Assembly (NCBI GenBank): GCA_900550335.1
Contig: URRU01000025.1
Coordinates: 1 to 13,888, forward strand
Reading direction: 5' to 3'
Length of the DNA stretch: 13,888 bases
DNA from: an uncultured Clostridium sp.
GTDB taxonomy: Bacteria; Bacillota; Clostridia; Peptostreptococcales; Peptostreptococcaceae
Position numbers and translations under genes: made by a program
Part shown: positions 7,841-13,888 of the stretch, piece by piece
Layout of the letters: each line of letters begins with the position of its first letter
Position numbering within the stretch: the stretch's first letter is position 1
The notes under the pieces: model-generated
Database searches by the model: none
The model's input: only the letters and a program-made list of their open reading frames with translations
Told to the model about the DNA's origin: nothing

Positions 7841-9244
7841 GTTTGAGATTGATGTAATTTTAGATGAGTATCAAACAGAATATTAGATGAAACTATGAAG
7901 GCAGGTGTTTGAGATTGATGTAATTTTAGATGAGTATCAAACTGATATTTTTGATTCAAGATGTCATTTAACGTTTGAGATTGATGTAATTTTAGATGAG
8001 TATCAAACCAGATACGGAACTCTTACAGTTCTATCTGGGTTTGAGATTGATGTAATTTTAGATGAGTATCAAACTACGGGAAATGTCAGAGAACTTTGTT
8101 ATTGGTTTGAGATTGATGTAATTTTAGATGAGTATCAAACCATTGAAATTTCAACGTTTATAAAGTATGCGTTTGAGATTGATGTAATTTTAGATGAGTA
8201 TCAAACCCCTGGAAGTGTCTTTGACATCTCATCGACGTTTGAGATTGATGTAATTTTAGATGAGTATCAAACTTTAGTCTTAGCTTTCTCTGCTTCGATA
8301 TTGTTTGAGATTGATGTAATTTTAGATGAGTATCAAACAAGAGAACAACAGTTCTTGTTTCTTTTTCTGTTTGAGATTGATGTAATTTTAGATGAGTATC
8401 AAACAAACTCACTCATTGGTGTTCTGCTTTCTTCGTTTGAGATTGATGTAATTTTAGATGAGTATCAAACTTTAGTTGTAGTTAAACCTTGCATTTTTGT
8501 GTTTGAGATTGATGTAATTTTAGATGAGTATCAAACCCAAATTTGAAACTTTCTTCACTTGCATCTGTTTGAGATTGATGTAATTTTAGATGAGTATCAA
8601 ACATAGGTGAAGTTGATAAAGATACCAACGAGAGTTTGAGATTGATGTAATTTTAGATGAGTATCAAACACGATATACTTCTATCTGAAGCAAAAGGTGG
8701 TTTGAGATTGATGTAATTTTAGATGAGTATCAAACGTAACTTTTCCAAGATTTTGCGTCTTGATTGTTTGAGATTGATGTAATTTTAGATGAGTATCAAA
8801 CCTAAGGCTTTGTATTTTGTTAAAGGTATAAAGTTTGAGATTGATGTAATTTTAGATGAGTATCAAACATAGAAGTTGTGAAGATATATTAGAAGGTTTG
8901 TTTGAGATTGATGTAATTTTAGATGAGTATCAAACAAAAGAAAAAGGATATAATGAAGCATTAAAGTTTGAGATTGATGTAATTTTAGATGAGTATCAAA
9001 CAAAAGATGGCTTAATATTATTATGAACACCGTTTGAGATTGATGTAATTTTAGATGAGTATCAAACTAATGTTTTGTTCAGCTCTTTATGTGCCAGGTT
9101 TGAGATTGATGTAATTTTAGATGAGTATCAAACCTGGCGGAATAGAAACATACGAAGAATTAAGGTTTGAGATTGATGTAATTTTAGATGAGTATCAAAC
9201 GATGGACTGAAAGCAAGAGATGCTGGTTTGAGATTGATGTAATT
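7841..9244 (+). CRISPR. Type II-A CRISPR array, 21 full repeats plus one truncated repeat
   Basis: The 36-base repeat starts GTTTGAGATTGATG and ends GATGAGTATCAAAC. By eye, all 21 full copies are identical. Copies start at 7841, 7907, 7973, 8039, 8105, 8171, 8237, 8303, 8369, 8435, 8501, 8567, 8634, 8700, 8766, 8833, 8900, 8966, 9032, 9098 and 9165. Spacers are 30 bases, except spacers 12, 15, 16 and 20 (31 bases) and the last (25 bases). The orientation is plus: leader and csn2 on the left, repeat beginning with GTTT, and a repeat that pairs with the minus-strand tracrRNA. No two spacers are alike and none matches elsewhere in this window by eye. Because 36+30 is a multiple of 3, a stop-free frame runs through much of the array; it is not a gene. 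Confidence 0.99.
9226..9244 (+). repeat. Truncated terminal CRISPR repeat
   Basis: The last repeat keeps only its first 19 bases (GTTTGAGATTGATGTAATT) and then runs into unrelated A-rich sequence. The spacer in front of it is 25 bases, not 30 or 31. The distal, oldest end of the array therefore seems to have been eroded by deletion or recombination. Confidence 0.9.
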
Positions 9245-9263
9245 AGAAAAACTTCAAAAATAC

Positions 9264-9294
9264 AAAGCATTCTATATCACATAGAGTGCTTTTT
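9264..9294 (+). terminator. Intrinsic terminator ending the CRISPR array transcript
   Basis: A 12-bp stem (AAAGCATTCTAT at 9264-9275 with ATAGAGTGCTTT at 9281-9292, one G-U pair) has a 5-base loop and runs into a T-run (9290-9294). It lies 20 bases after the truncated repeat and separates the pre-crRNA from the transporter gene. Confidence 0.85.
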
Positions 9295-9316
9295 ATAATT
9301 TAAAAACTAAACCATA

Positions 9317-9345
9317 TTGACAAAAATACAAACTCCTTCTAACAT
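9317..9345 (+). promoter_or_regulatory. Promoter of the formate/nitrite transporter gene
   Basis: A perfect TTGACA (9317-9322) is followed after exactly 17 bases by TAACAT (9340-9345), giving a start near 9352 and a short leader. AAGGAG (9367-9372) precedes the ATG at 9381 by 8 bases. Confidence 0.7.
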
Positions 9346-9380
9346 AAAAATAAACAAACGAAAAACAAGGAGTTGAAATA

Positions 9381-10211
9381 ATGGGATTCCAAACCATAAC
9401 AGAAGTAATAGAACAAAACATCCAAAACGGAATAAAAAAAACAAACCTAACAACAAAAAAACTAATCCTTCTTGGAATAGCAGCAGGATTTTTTATAGGA
9501 ATCGGTGCAGAAGCAAGTAGCCTTGCAATGCATGGAATATCAAATGTGGGACTAGCAAGAACTGTAGCTGGAGCAGTGTTCCCAATAGGTCTAATGCTAA
9601 TCGTCCTACTAGGTGGAGAACTATTCACAGGAAACTGCCTAATATCAATGGCGGTATACGACAAAAAAGCAAAACTAAAAGGAATGATTAGAAACCTAAC
9701 AATAGTCTATATAAGCAACTTTATCGGAGCAGCTCTAATGGCATGGATGATAAACAACTGTGGCCAGTTAAACTTTAGCGATGGTGGTGCTGGAGCATTT
9801 ACGATAAAGGTAGCTTTAGGAAAAGTTGGAATAGATCCTATTCAGGCGATAGTTTCTGGAATACTATGCAACGTACTAGTATGTTTGGCGATATTTATGG
9901 CAGCTACAGCAAAAGATGTTGCTGGAAAATGTATAGCAATATTCTTCCCAATATTTGTATTCGTAATATCTGGATTTGAGCACTGTGTAGCAAATATGTA
10001 TTACATTCCAGCAGGAATATTTGCAGCTCAGAACTCGTTATATGCTGCAAAAGCTACAGAATTATATGGAATAACTGCAGAGCAATTATCTGGGTTAAAT
10101 TTTGGAACTATGTTTTCTAATTTAATACCAGTTACGATAGGAAATATAATCGGAGGAATGGTGTTTGTTGGACTATTATATTGGTATTTATATCGGAAAA
10201 AAGAATCGTAG
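9381..10211 (+). CDS. Formate/nitrite transporter (FNT family, FocA/NirC-like channel)
   Basis: A 276-residue inner-membrane channel of the FNT family, which works as a pentamer and passes small monovalent anions such as formate or nitrite. Six hydrophobic helices fall near 27-50, 60-80, 105-128, 155-176, 183-205 and 243-268. Family signatures: GGELFTGN at 78-85 (Thr83 matches the gating Thr91 of E. coli FocA), CNVLVCLA at 163-170, SGFEHCVANMYYIP at 197-210 with the pore-proton His201 (FocA His209), and GNIIGG at 254-259 with Asn255. Both ends are complete. It has its own promoter and terminator, so it is a single-gene unit. The substrate cannot be settled from sequence. Formate is the more likely cargo because nrdD follows and no nitrite-reductase gene is in view. 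Confidence 0.9.
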   Translation: MGFQTITEVIEQNIQNGIKKTNLTTKKLILLGIAAGFFIGIGAEASSLAMHGISNVGLARTVAGAVFPIGLMLIVLLGGELFTGNCLISMAVYDKKAKLKGMIRNLTIVYISNFIGAALMAWMINNCGQLNFSDGGAGAFTIKVALGKVGIDPIQAIVSGILCNVLVCLAIFMAATAKDVAGKCIAIFFPIFVFVISGFEHCVANMYYIPAGIFAAQNSLYAAKATELYGITAEQLSGLNFGTMFSNLIPVTIGNIIGGMVFVGLLYWYLYRKKES

Positions 10212-10264
10212 TTTGCATATTATATAAGATTAGTACACTATACAGATAATATAAAAATAATTTT

Positions 10265-10296
10265 GCTCTTTATCAAAATGATAGAGAGCATTTTTT
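10265..10296 (+). terminator. Intrinsic terminator after the transporter gene
   Basis: A 10-bp stem (GCTCTTTATC at 10265-10274 with GATAGAGAGC at 10280-10289, one G-U pair) has a 5-base loop and is followed by six Ts (10291-10296). It lies about 50 bases after the stop codon. Confidence 0.85.
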
Positions 10297-10523
10297 ATTG
10301 AGTAGATTATGGAATATTTTGTTTTTATGGAAAAATTTAAATATGCGAACTGTATAAAAATGTTTGTATAATATTATAAAGTAAATAAAAAACATAATAA
10401 CCACAAAAATACTTTATTAAACAAGAAATTACAAAAAAAGCAAAAAAAGTTACCGCTTGTATAAACATTACAAACACTACACTTCAAAAAAACGGACAAG
10501 CAATTTCAATGCTTACAGTGTGT
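10297..10523. other. A+T-rich intergenic stretch with possible RNA structure, unassigned
   Basis: No open frame with a ribosome binding site is visible here. TATAAT occurs at 10367-10372 but lacks a good -35. Two complementary pairs interleave: GCTTGT (10455-10460) with ACAAGC (10496-10501), and CAAACAC (10471-10477) with GTGTTTG (10520-10526). Together they could form a pseudoknot. A competing hairpin AAGCA/TGCTT (10498-10502 and 10510-10514) uses part of the same sequence. I do not recognise a known riboswitch consensus; in particular there is no cobalamin-box-like sequence. Confidence 0.3.
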
Positions 10524-10552
10524 TTGACGAAAATATATAAATTTGATAACAT
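10524..10552 (+). promoter_or_regulatory. Candidate nrdDG promoter
   Basis: TTGACG (10524-10529), a 17-base spacer and TAACAT (10547-10552), with the same -10 as the transporter promoter. The start would be near 10559, so the mRNA would pass through the hairpin at 10575-10604 before reaching nrdD. An alternative start is a -10 (TATAGT, 10622-10627) inside the first NrdR box, but it lacks a good -35. Confidence 0.4.
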
Positions 10553-10574
10553 TTAACATATAAGTTATGAGATG

Positions 10575-10604
10575 CCCTTTGACGTTGTTAAAGGGAATTT
10601 TTTT
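10575..10604 (+). terminator. Terminator-like hairpin in the nrdD leader (possible attenuator)
   Basis: CCCTTTGA (10575-10582) pairs with TTAAAGGG (10588-10595) over 8 bp with one G-U pair and a 5-base loop. Seven Ts follow at 10598-10604. It has the full shape of an intrinsic terminator but lies only about 70 bases before the nrdD start and 10 bases before the first NrdR box. It may end an upstream small RNA, or attenuate transcripts from a promoter near 10524-10552. Confidence 0.7.
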
Positions 10605-10613
10605 AGATTTTAA

Positions 10614-10629
10614 ACACTATATATAGTGG
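10614..10629 (+). promoter_or_regulatory. NrdR box 1
   Basis: The 16-base site ACACTATATATAGTGG contains the perfect 14-base palindrome CACTATATATAGTG. It matches the NrdR-box pattern (acaCwAtATaTwGtgt) bound by the ATP-cone repressor NrdR in front of ribonucleotide reductase genes. Its centre is 31 bases from the centre of box 2, about three helical turns, the usual paired arrangement. Confidence 0.85.
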
Positions 10630-10644
10630 TTAGAAAAAATACAC

Positions 10645-10660
10645 ATACTATATATAGTTG
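10645..10660 (+). promoter_or_regulatory. NrdR box 2 and nrdD ribosome binding site
   Basis: ATACTATATATAGTTG shares the 12-base palindrome core ACTATATATAGT with box 1. The gap between the two 16-base boxes is 15 bases. The site ends only 4 bases before the strong ribosome binding site GAGGGGG (10664-10670), which precedes the nrdD ATG by 7 bases. NrdR bound here would sit over the promoter or early leader of nrdDG. Confidence 0.82.
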
Positions 10661-10677
10661 TTTGAGGGGGAATTATA

Positions 10678-13044
10678 ATGATTGAATTTATAAAAAAGAG
10701 AGATGGCAGAACGATACCATTCAATGAAAATAAAATAACCAGAGCTATCTTTCTAGCAGCTTCAGATGTTGCTAAAAAAGAAGGAAAAGCTCCGGATTTT
10801 AAAATGGCAGAAGATTTAACACAGGAGGTTATAGCTTTACTAGAAAGAAGATTCGGTGAAGAAGTGCCTAGTGTTGAAGATGTACAGGATGCTGTTGTAA
10901 AAGTACTTATAGAAACAGGACATGCTAAGACTAGCGAAGAATATATACTTTATAGAGCGGAAAGAACTAGAGTTAGAAATTCTAAGACTAGACTAATGAA
11001 GGCGATAGAAAAGATAACGTTCTCTGATGCGGGTGATGCAGATATAAAAAGAGAAAATGCCAATATAGATGGGAATACAGCAATGGGAACAATGCTACAG
11101 TATGGTAGTGCTGTTTCAAAGGAATTCTGCAAAACAAATGTGTTAAAGCCAGAACATGCAATGGCTCATGATTCAGGTGATATACATATACATGATATGG
11201 ACTTTTTAAATATGGGAACACTTACTTGTTGCCAGATAGACGTTGAAAAATTATTTGAAGGTGGATTTTCAACAGGTCATGGGTTCTTAAGAGAGCCAAA
11301 CGATATAATGAGCTATGGAGCATTAGCAGCAATTGCTATACAGAGCAACCAGAACGATCAGCATGGTGGACAGAGTATACCATTCTTTGATTATGGTTTA
11401 GCTGAAGGTGTTCATAAAACATTTAGAAAGTTATACATATCAAACCTAACTAAAGGATTAGTTCTTTTAGATGAATTAGATGATGAGTCAACAAACGAAA
11501 TTGTAAAAGAGATAGTTTACAATGTAGAAAAAGAAACTAATATAAAAGCAAGTCTAGATATAAATAAAAGTGAAGAATTTACATCTAGGGTGATAGAAAA
11601 AATAGCAGCTAAATTCTCTATTACTGTAGTAGAAGCTACTAAAATAGAAAAATTTGCATATAAGGAAGCGTATAAAGAAACTGATAGAAAAACTTATCAG
11701 TCAATGGAAGCATTTATACACAACCTAAATACAATGCATTCTAGAGCTGGTGCACAGGTACCATTCTCTAGTATAAACTTTGGTACAGATACTTCTTCAG
11801 AAGGTAGAATGGTAAGTAAGAACCTTCTTCTTTCTCAGGAAAAAGGTCTTGGAAATGGAGAAACTCCAATATTCCCAATACTTATATTTAAAGTTAAGGA
11901 AGGGATAAATTTAAATCCAGGAGATCCTAACTACGATTTATTTAAATTATCTTGCAGGGTATCTGCCAAGAGATTATTCCCTAACTTTAGTTTCTTAGAT
12001 GCACCATTTAATGCTAAATATTATGTTCCAGGAAACCCTGAAACAGAAGCTACTTATATGGGATGCAGAACTAGAGTTATAGGAAATGTTTGTGGTCCAG
12101 AAACAGTCAGTGGTAGAGGGAATCTATCATTTACAACTATAAATTTACCAAGATTAGGTATAATACATGGATGTGTAGATGGTTCAAATCCTGATATAGA
12201 TGGATTCTTTAAAGACCTTGATGAAAAGATAGATTTAGTTATAGATCAGTTATTAGAAAGAATGGAAATACAAGGTAAGAAGAAAATGAAAAACTTCCCA
12301 TTCCTTATGGGACAGGGAGTTTGGATGGGTTCTGATGAGCTTGGTCCAGAGGATGAGTTAGAAGAGGTTATTAAACAGGGTACTTTAACAGTTGGATTTA
12401 TAGGTTTAGCTGAATGTTTAATAGCACTTATAGGTAAGCATCATGGAGAAAGTGAAGATGCCCAGAAGCTTGGTTTAGCTATTATTTCTCATATGAAAGA
12501 TAGAATGGACGAGGCTACAGAAAAATACGGACTTAATTTCTCTTTAATAGGCACTCCTGCAGAAGGTTTATCTGGTAGATTTACTGAGATAGATAAGAAA
12601 AAATATGGAGAAATAAAAGGTGTTACGGATAAAGAATATTATACAAATTCATTCCATGTGCCAGTTTATTATAAGATAAGTGCATTTGAAAAGATAAATA
12701 TAGAAGCTCCTTATCATGAATATACAAATGGTGGACATATTACTTATGTTGAGTTAGACGGGGATCCAACTAATAATTTAGAAGCATTTGAGTCAGTTGT
12801 TAGAGCAATGAAGGATGCTGGAATAGGATACGGAAGTATAAACCATCCTGTTGATAGAGACCCAGTTTGTGGATATTCTGGAATAATCAATGGAGATATA
12901 TGCCCAGCATGTGGACGTAATGAAAAGGATAGCGATATAAAATTTGAAAGAATTAGAAGAATAACTGGATATCTTGTTGGTACTGTTGATAGATTCAACA
13001 ATGCCAAGAGAGCAGAGGTTAGAGATAGAGTTAAACACATGTAA
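10678..13044 (+). CDS. nrdD: Anaerobic (class III) ribonucleoside-triphosphate reductase, large subunit
   Basis: A 788-residue glycyl-radical enzyme that reduces NTPs to dNTPs without oxygen. Residues about 3-95 form an N-terminal ATP-cone (IEFIKKRDGRTIPFNENKITRAI onward), the allosteric site that senses ATP/dATP. LTCCQID holds Cys184 and Cys185, and YMGCRTRV holds Cys463; these segments carry the active-site cysteines. Near the C-terminus PVCGYSG and CPACGR (Cys731, Cys742, Cys745) form the zinc-site region, in which Asp728 stands where a first cysteine would complete a C-x2-C pair. RITGYLVG carries the predicted radical glycine, Gly764, 25 residues from the end. The start is set by GAGGGGG 7 bases upstream. 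It is followed after 41 bases by its activase gene nrdG, forming an operon. Many enzymes of this type use formate as reductant, which gives the neighbouring FNT gene possible meaning. Confidence 0.96.
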   Translation: MIEFIKKRDGRTIPFNENKITRAIFLAASDVAKKEGKAPDFKMAEDLTQEVIALLERRFGEEVPSVEDVQDAVVKVLIETGHAKTSEEYILYRAERTRVRNSKTRLMKAIEKITFSDAGDADIKRENANIDGNTAMGTMLQYGSAVSKEFCKTNVLKPEHAMAHDSGDIHIHDMDFLNMGTLTCCQIDVEKLFEGGFSTGHGFLREPNDIMSYGALAAIAIQSNQNDQHGGQSIPFFDYGLAEGVHKTFRKLYISNLTKGLVLLDELDDESTNEIVKEIVYNVEKETNIKASLDINKSEEFTSRVIEKIAAKFSITVVEATKIEKFAYKEAYKETDRKTYQSMEAFIHNLNTMHSRAGAQVPFSSINFGTDTSSEGRMVSKNLLLSQEKGLGNGETPIFPILIFKVKEGINLNPGDPNYDLFKLSCRVSAKRLFPNFSFLDAPFNAKYYVPGNPETEATYMGCRTRVIGNVCGPETVSGRGNLSFTTINLPRLGIIHGCVDGSNPDIDGFFKDLDEKIDLVIDQLLERMEIQGKKKMKNFPFLMGQGVWMGSDELGPEDELEEVIKQGTLTVGFIGLAECLIALIGKHHGESEDAQKLGLAIISHMKDRMDEATEKYGLNFSLIGTPAEGLSGRFTEIDKKKYGEIKGVTDKEYYTNSFHVPVYYKISAFEKINIEAPYHEYTNGGHITYVELDGDPTNNLEAFESVVRAMKDAGIGYGSINHPVDRDPVCGYSGIINGDICPACGRNEKDSDIKFERIRRITGYLVGTVDRFNNAKRAEVRDRVKHM

Positions 13045-13085
13045 TTTTTTATATGTTTAGGGATTAAAAAAGGAAGTGTAAATTT

Positions 13086-13637
13086 ATGGATATAAGGATA
13101 GCTTCAGATGTTACTTTTGATAGTATAGTCGATGGTCCTGGTTTGAGAGCGGTGGTGTGGACACAAGGATGTAAGCATAATTGTATAGGATGCCATAACC
13201 CTCAGACTCACAGTATAATGGGTGGAAAAGTTGTAGATACAAAAGAGATTATAGATAAAATTAAATCTAAAAAGCTTCAGAGTGGGGTGACTCTGTCTGG
13301 AGGGGAGCCATTTTTACAGCCAGAAGCAGTTGGAGAAATTGCAGTTGCTGTTAAAGAAATGGGTATGAATGTATGGTCTTTTACTGGATTTACATTTGAG
13401 CAGCTTATAGATAAAAAGAATAAGAATTATTTTAGTAATTTAAGACTTCTTAATAATATAGATGTTCTTGTAGATGGTAAATTTGAAATAGATAAAAAAG
13501 ATATTTCTTTAAAATTTAGAGGATCATCTAATCAAAGAATAATAGATGTTCAGAAAAGTTTAAAATGTGGAAAGGTTGTTATACGGGAAGAGTATACAGA
13601 AAATTACGTAGACACATTTTTACCAATGGCAAAATAA
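13086..13637 (+). CDS. nrdG: Anaerobic ribonucleotide reductase activating protein (radical SAM)
   Basis: A 183-residue activase that uses S-adenosylmethionine and a [4Fe-4S] cluster to create the glycyl radical on NrdD. The cluster motif C-x3-C-x2-C is GCKHNCIGCHN, with Cys29, Cys33 and Cys36. VDGPGLRAVVWTQGC precedes it as in other NrdG proteins. SGGEPF (71-76) is the SAM-binding GGE segment, and FRGSSNQRIIDVQKSL (144-159) is a typical NrdG C-terminal block. Length is normal and both ends are complete. AGGAAG (13071-13076) precedes the ATG by 9 bases. It shares the NrdR-box control region with nrdD and is followed by a terminator. Confidence 0.95.
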   Translation: MDIRIASDVTFDSIVDGPGLRAVVWTQGCKHNCIGCHNPQTHSIMGGKVVDTKEIIDKIKSKKLQSGVTLSGGEPFLQPEAVGEIAVAVKEMGMNVWSFTGFTFEQLIDKKNKNYFSNLRLLNNIDVLVDGKFEIDKKDISLKFRGSSNQRIIDVQKSLKCGKVVIREEYTENYVDTFLPMAK

Positions 13638-13650
13638 ATTTAAAATATTT

Positions 13651-13683
13651 GAGTGTAGTAGATATTACTGCACTCTTTTTTTT
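13651..13683 (+). terminator. Intrinsic terminator of the nrdDG operon
   Basis: GAGTGTAGTA (13651-13660) pairs with TACTGCACTC (13666-13675) over 10 bp with one G-U pair and a 5-base loop. Eight Ts follow (13676-13683). It lies 13 bases after the nrdG stop codon. Confidence 0.88.
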
Positions 13684-13819
13684 ATAAGTGTTGTAAATGC
13701 TCATAAATTGAAGTGGATTTTTAATTATAAAAGTAGAATAAATAAGGGTTTAAAGAGATGTTAAAAAGTATAAAAATTATCTGAGAGATAAAAAAAATAA
13801 AAAAAGTTTTAAAAAAGTG

Positions 13820-13848
13820 TTGACGATGAAAATAAAAGATGATAATAT
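13820..13848 (+). promoter_or_regulatory. Promoter-like sequence at the right edge
   Basis: TTGACG (13820-13825), a 17-base spacer and TAATAT (13843-13848), with an overlapping TATAAT at 13846-13851. The start would be near 13855. What it drives is outside the window; the remaining bases (about 13850-13888) hold a purine-rich GAGAGAGGG but not enough to name a gene or leader RNA. The stretch 13684-13819 is A+T rich and I see nothing else in it. Confidence 0.55.
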
Positions 13849-13888
13849 AATACTTGTCCTTGAGAGAGGGCAGTGAAACAAAACAGAA

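Noticed and set aside
7905..8546. A 213-codon open frame encoding a perfect FEIDVILDEYQT repeat protein, and an antisense frame with FDTHLKLHQSQT repeats
   Set aside because: This is the CRISPR array read as protein. Repeat plus spacer is 66 bases, a multiple of 3, so the frame stays open by arithmetic. There is no ribosome binding site, and the segments between repeats are unrelated spacers.
9087..9144. An 11-bp inverted repeat GCCAGGTTTGA/TCAAACCTGGC around repeat 20
   Set aside because: Six of the 11 bp come from the normal ends of every repeat. Only five come from the flanking spacers, and with about 20 repeats such a match is within reach of chance.
7841..9244. A spacer directed at the cas genes or other genes in this window
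   Set aside because: Reading the spacers against the window by eye gave no match beyond short runs expected by chance. A computed search over the whole genome would be needed to exclude self-targeting elsewhere.
9264..9380. A possible second, minus-strand tracrRNA or anti-repeat at the far end of the array
   Set aside because: Beyond the truncated repeat I find no further repeat-like or complementary stretch. The hairpin there fits an ordinary rightward terminator.
10297..10677. A cobalamin or other known riboswitch upstream of nrdD
   Set aside because: Cobalamin riboswitches do occur near some ribonucleotide reductase genes, but I could not find their conserved box or the core of any other familiar class. 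Only NrdR boxes and a terminator-like hairpin are supported.
10950..13040. Minus-strand open frames inside nrdD
   Set aside because: They overlap a fully supported nrdD frame and show no start signals or family motifs.

Overview
The window reads as chromosomal DNA of a low-GC, anaerobic Gram-positive bacterium. The evidence is strong A+T richness, heavy AGA/ATA/AAA codon use, AGGAGG-type ribosome binding sites, many U-tailed intrinsic terminators, an oxygen-sensitive class III ribonucleotide reductase, and a streptococcal/clostridial-type II-A CRISPR locus. A Clostridia/Peptostreptococcaceae-like host is my best guess, but the sequence alone does not fix the species.

Layout from left to right: (1) a bidirectional terminator and a leftward class I aspartate aminotransferase (92-1279). 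(2) A 484-base intergenic region. It holds the aminotransferase leader and, on the minus strand, a complete tracrRNA gene that I found by matching the CRISPR repeat: promoter at 1692-1720, anti-repeat at 1659-1685, terminator hairpin at 1589-1608. (3) A rightward, tightly packed cas9-cas1-cas2-csn2 operon (1764-7757), which defines subtype II-A (csn2 present, cas4 absent). (4) An 83-base leader ending in ATTTGAG, then a CRISPR array (7841-9244) with 21 identical 36-base repeats, 21 spacers and a truncated last repeat, closed by a strong terminator. (5) A formate/nitrite transporter (FNT) gene with its own promoter and terminator. (6) A 466-base intergenic region with a terminator-like hairpin and two NrdR-box palindromes. 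(7) nrdD-nrdG, the anaerobic ribonucleotide reductase and its radical-SAM activase, followed by a terminator. (8) A promoter-like sequence at the right edge whose target lies outside the window.

The CRISPR parts form a complete, apparently intact immune system. Cas1-Cas2-Csn2 (with Cas9) would insert new spacers next to the leader. The array transcript would pair with the tracrRNA through a 17-bp perfect repeat:anti-repeat helix plus a 6-bp lower stem, and Cas9 with complete RuvC and HNH centres would cut the target. The metabolic block on the right makes dNTPs without oxygen. Class III reductases of the NrdD type commonly oxidise formate, so the adjacent FNT channel is a plausible but unproven functional partner. 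The NrdR boxes predict repression of nrdDG when dATP/ATP levels are sufficient.

I see no clearly new system. The points most worth a second look are the tracrRNA and its overlap with the cas promoter region, the divergent PAM-reading end of Cas9, the hairpin in front of nrdD, and the structured but unassigned stretch at 10450-10530.
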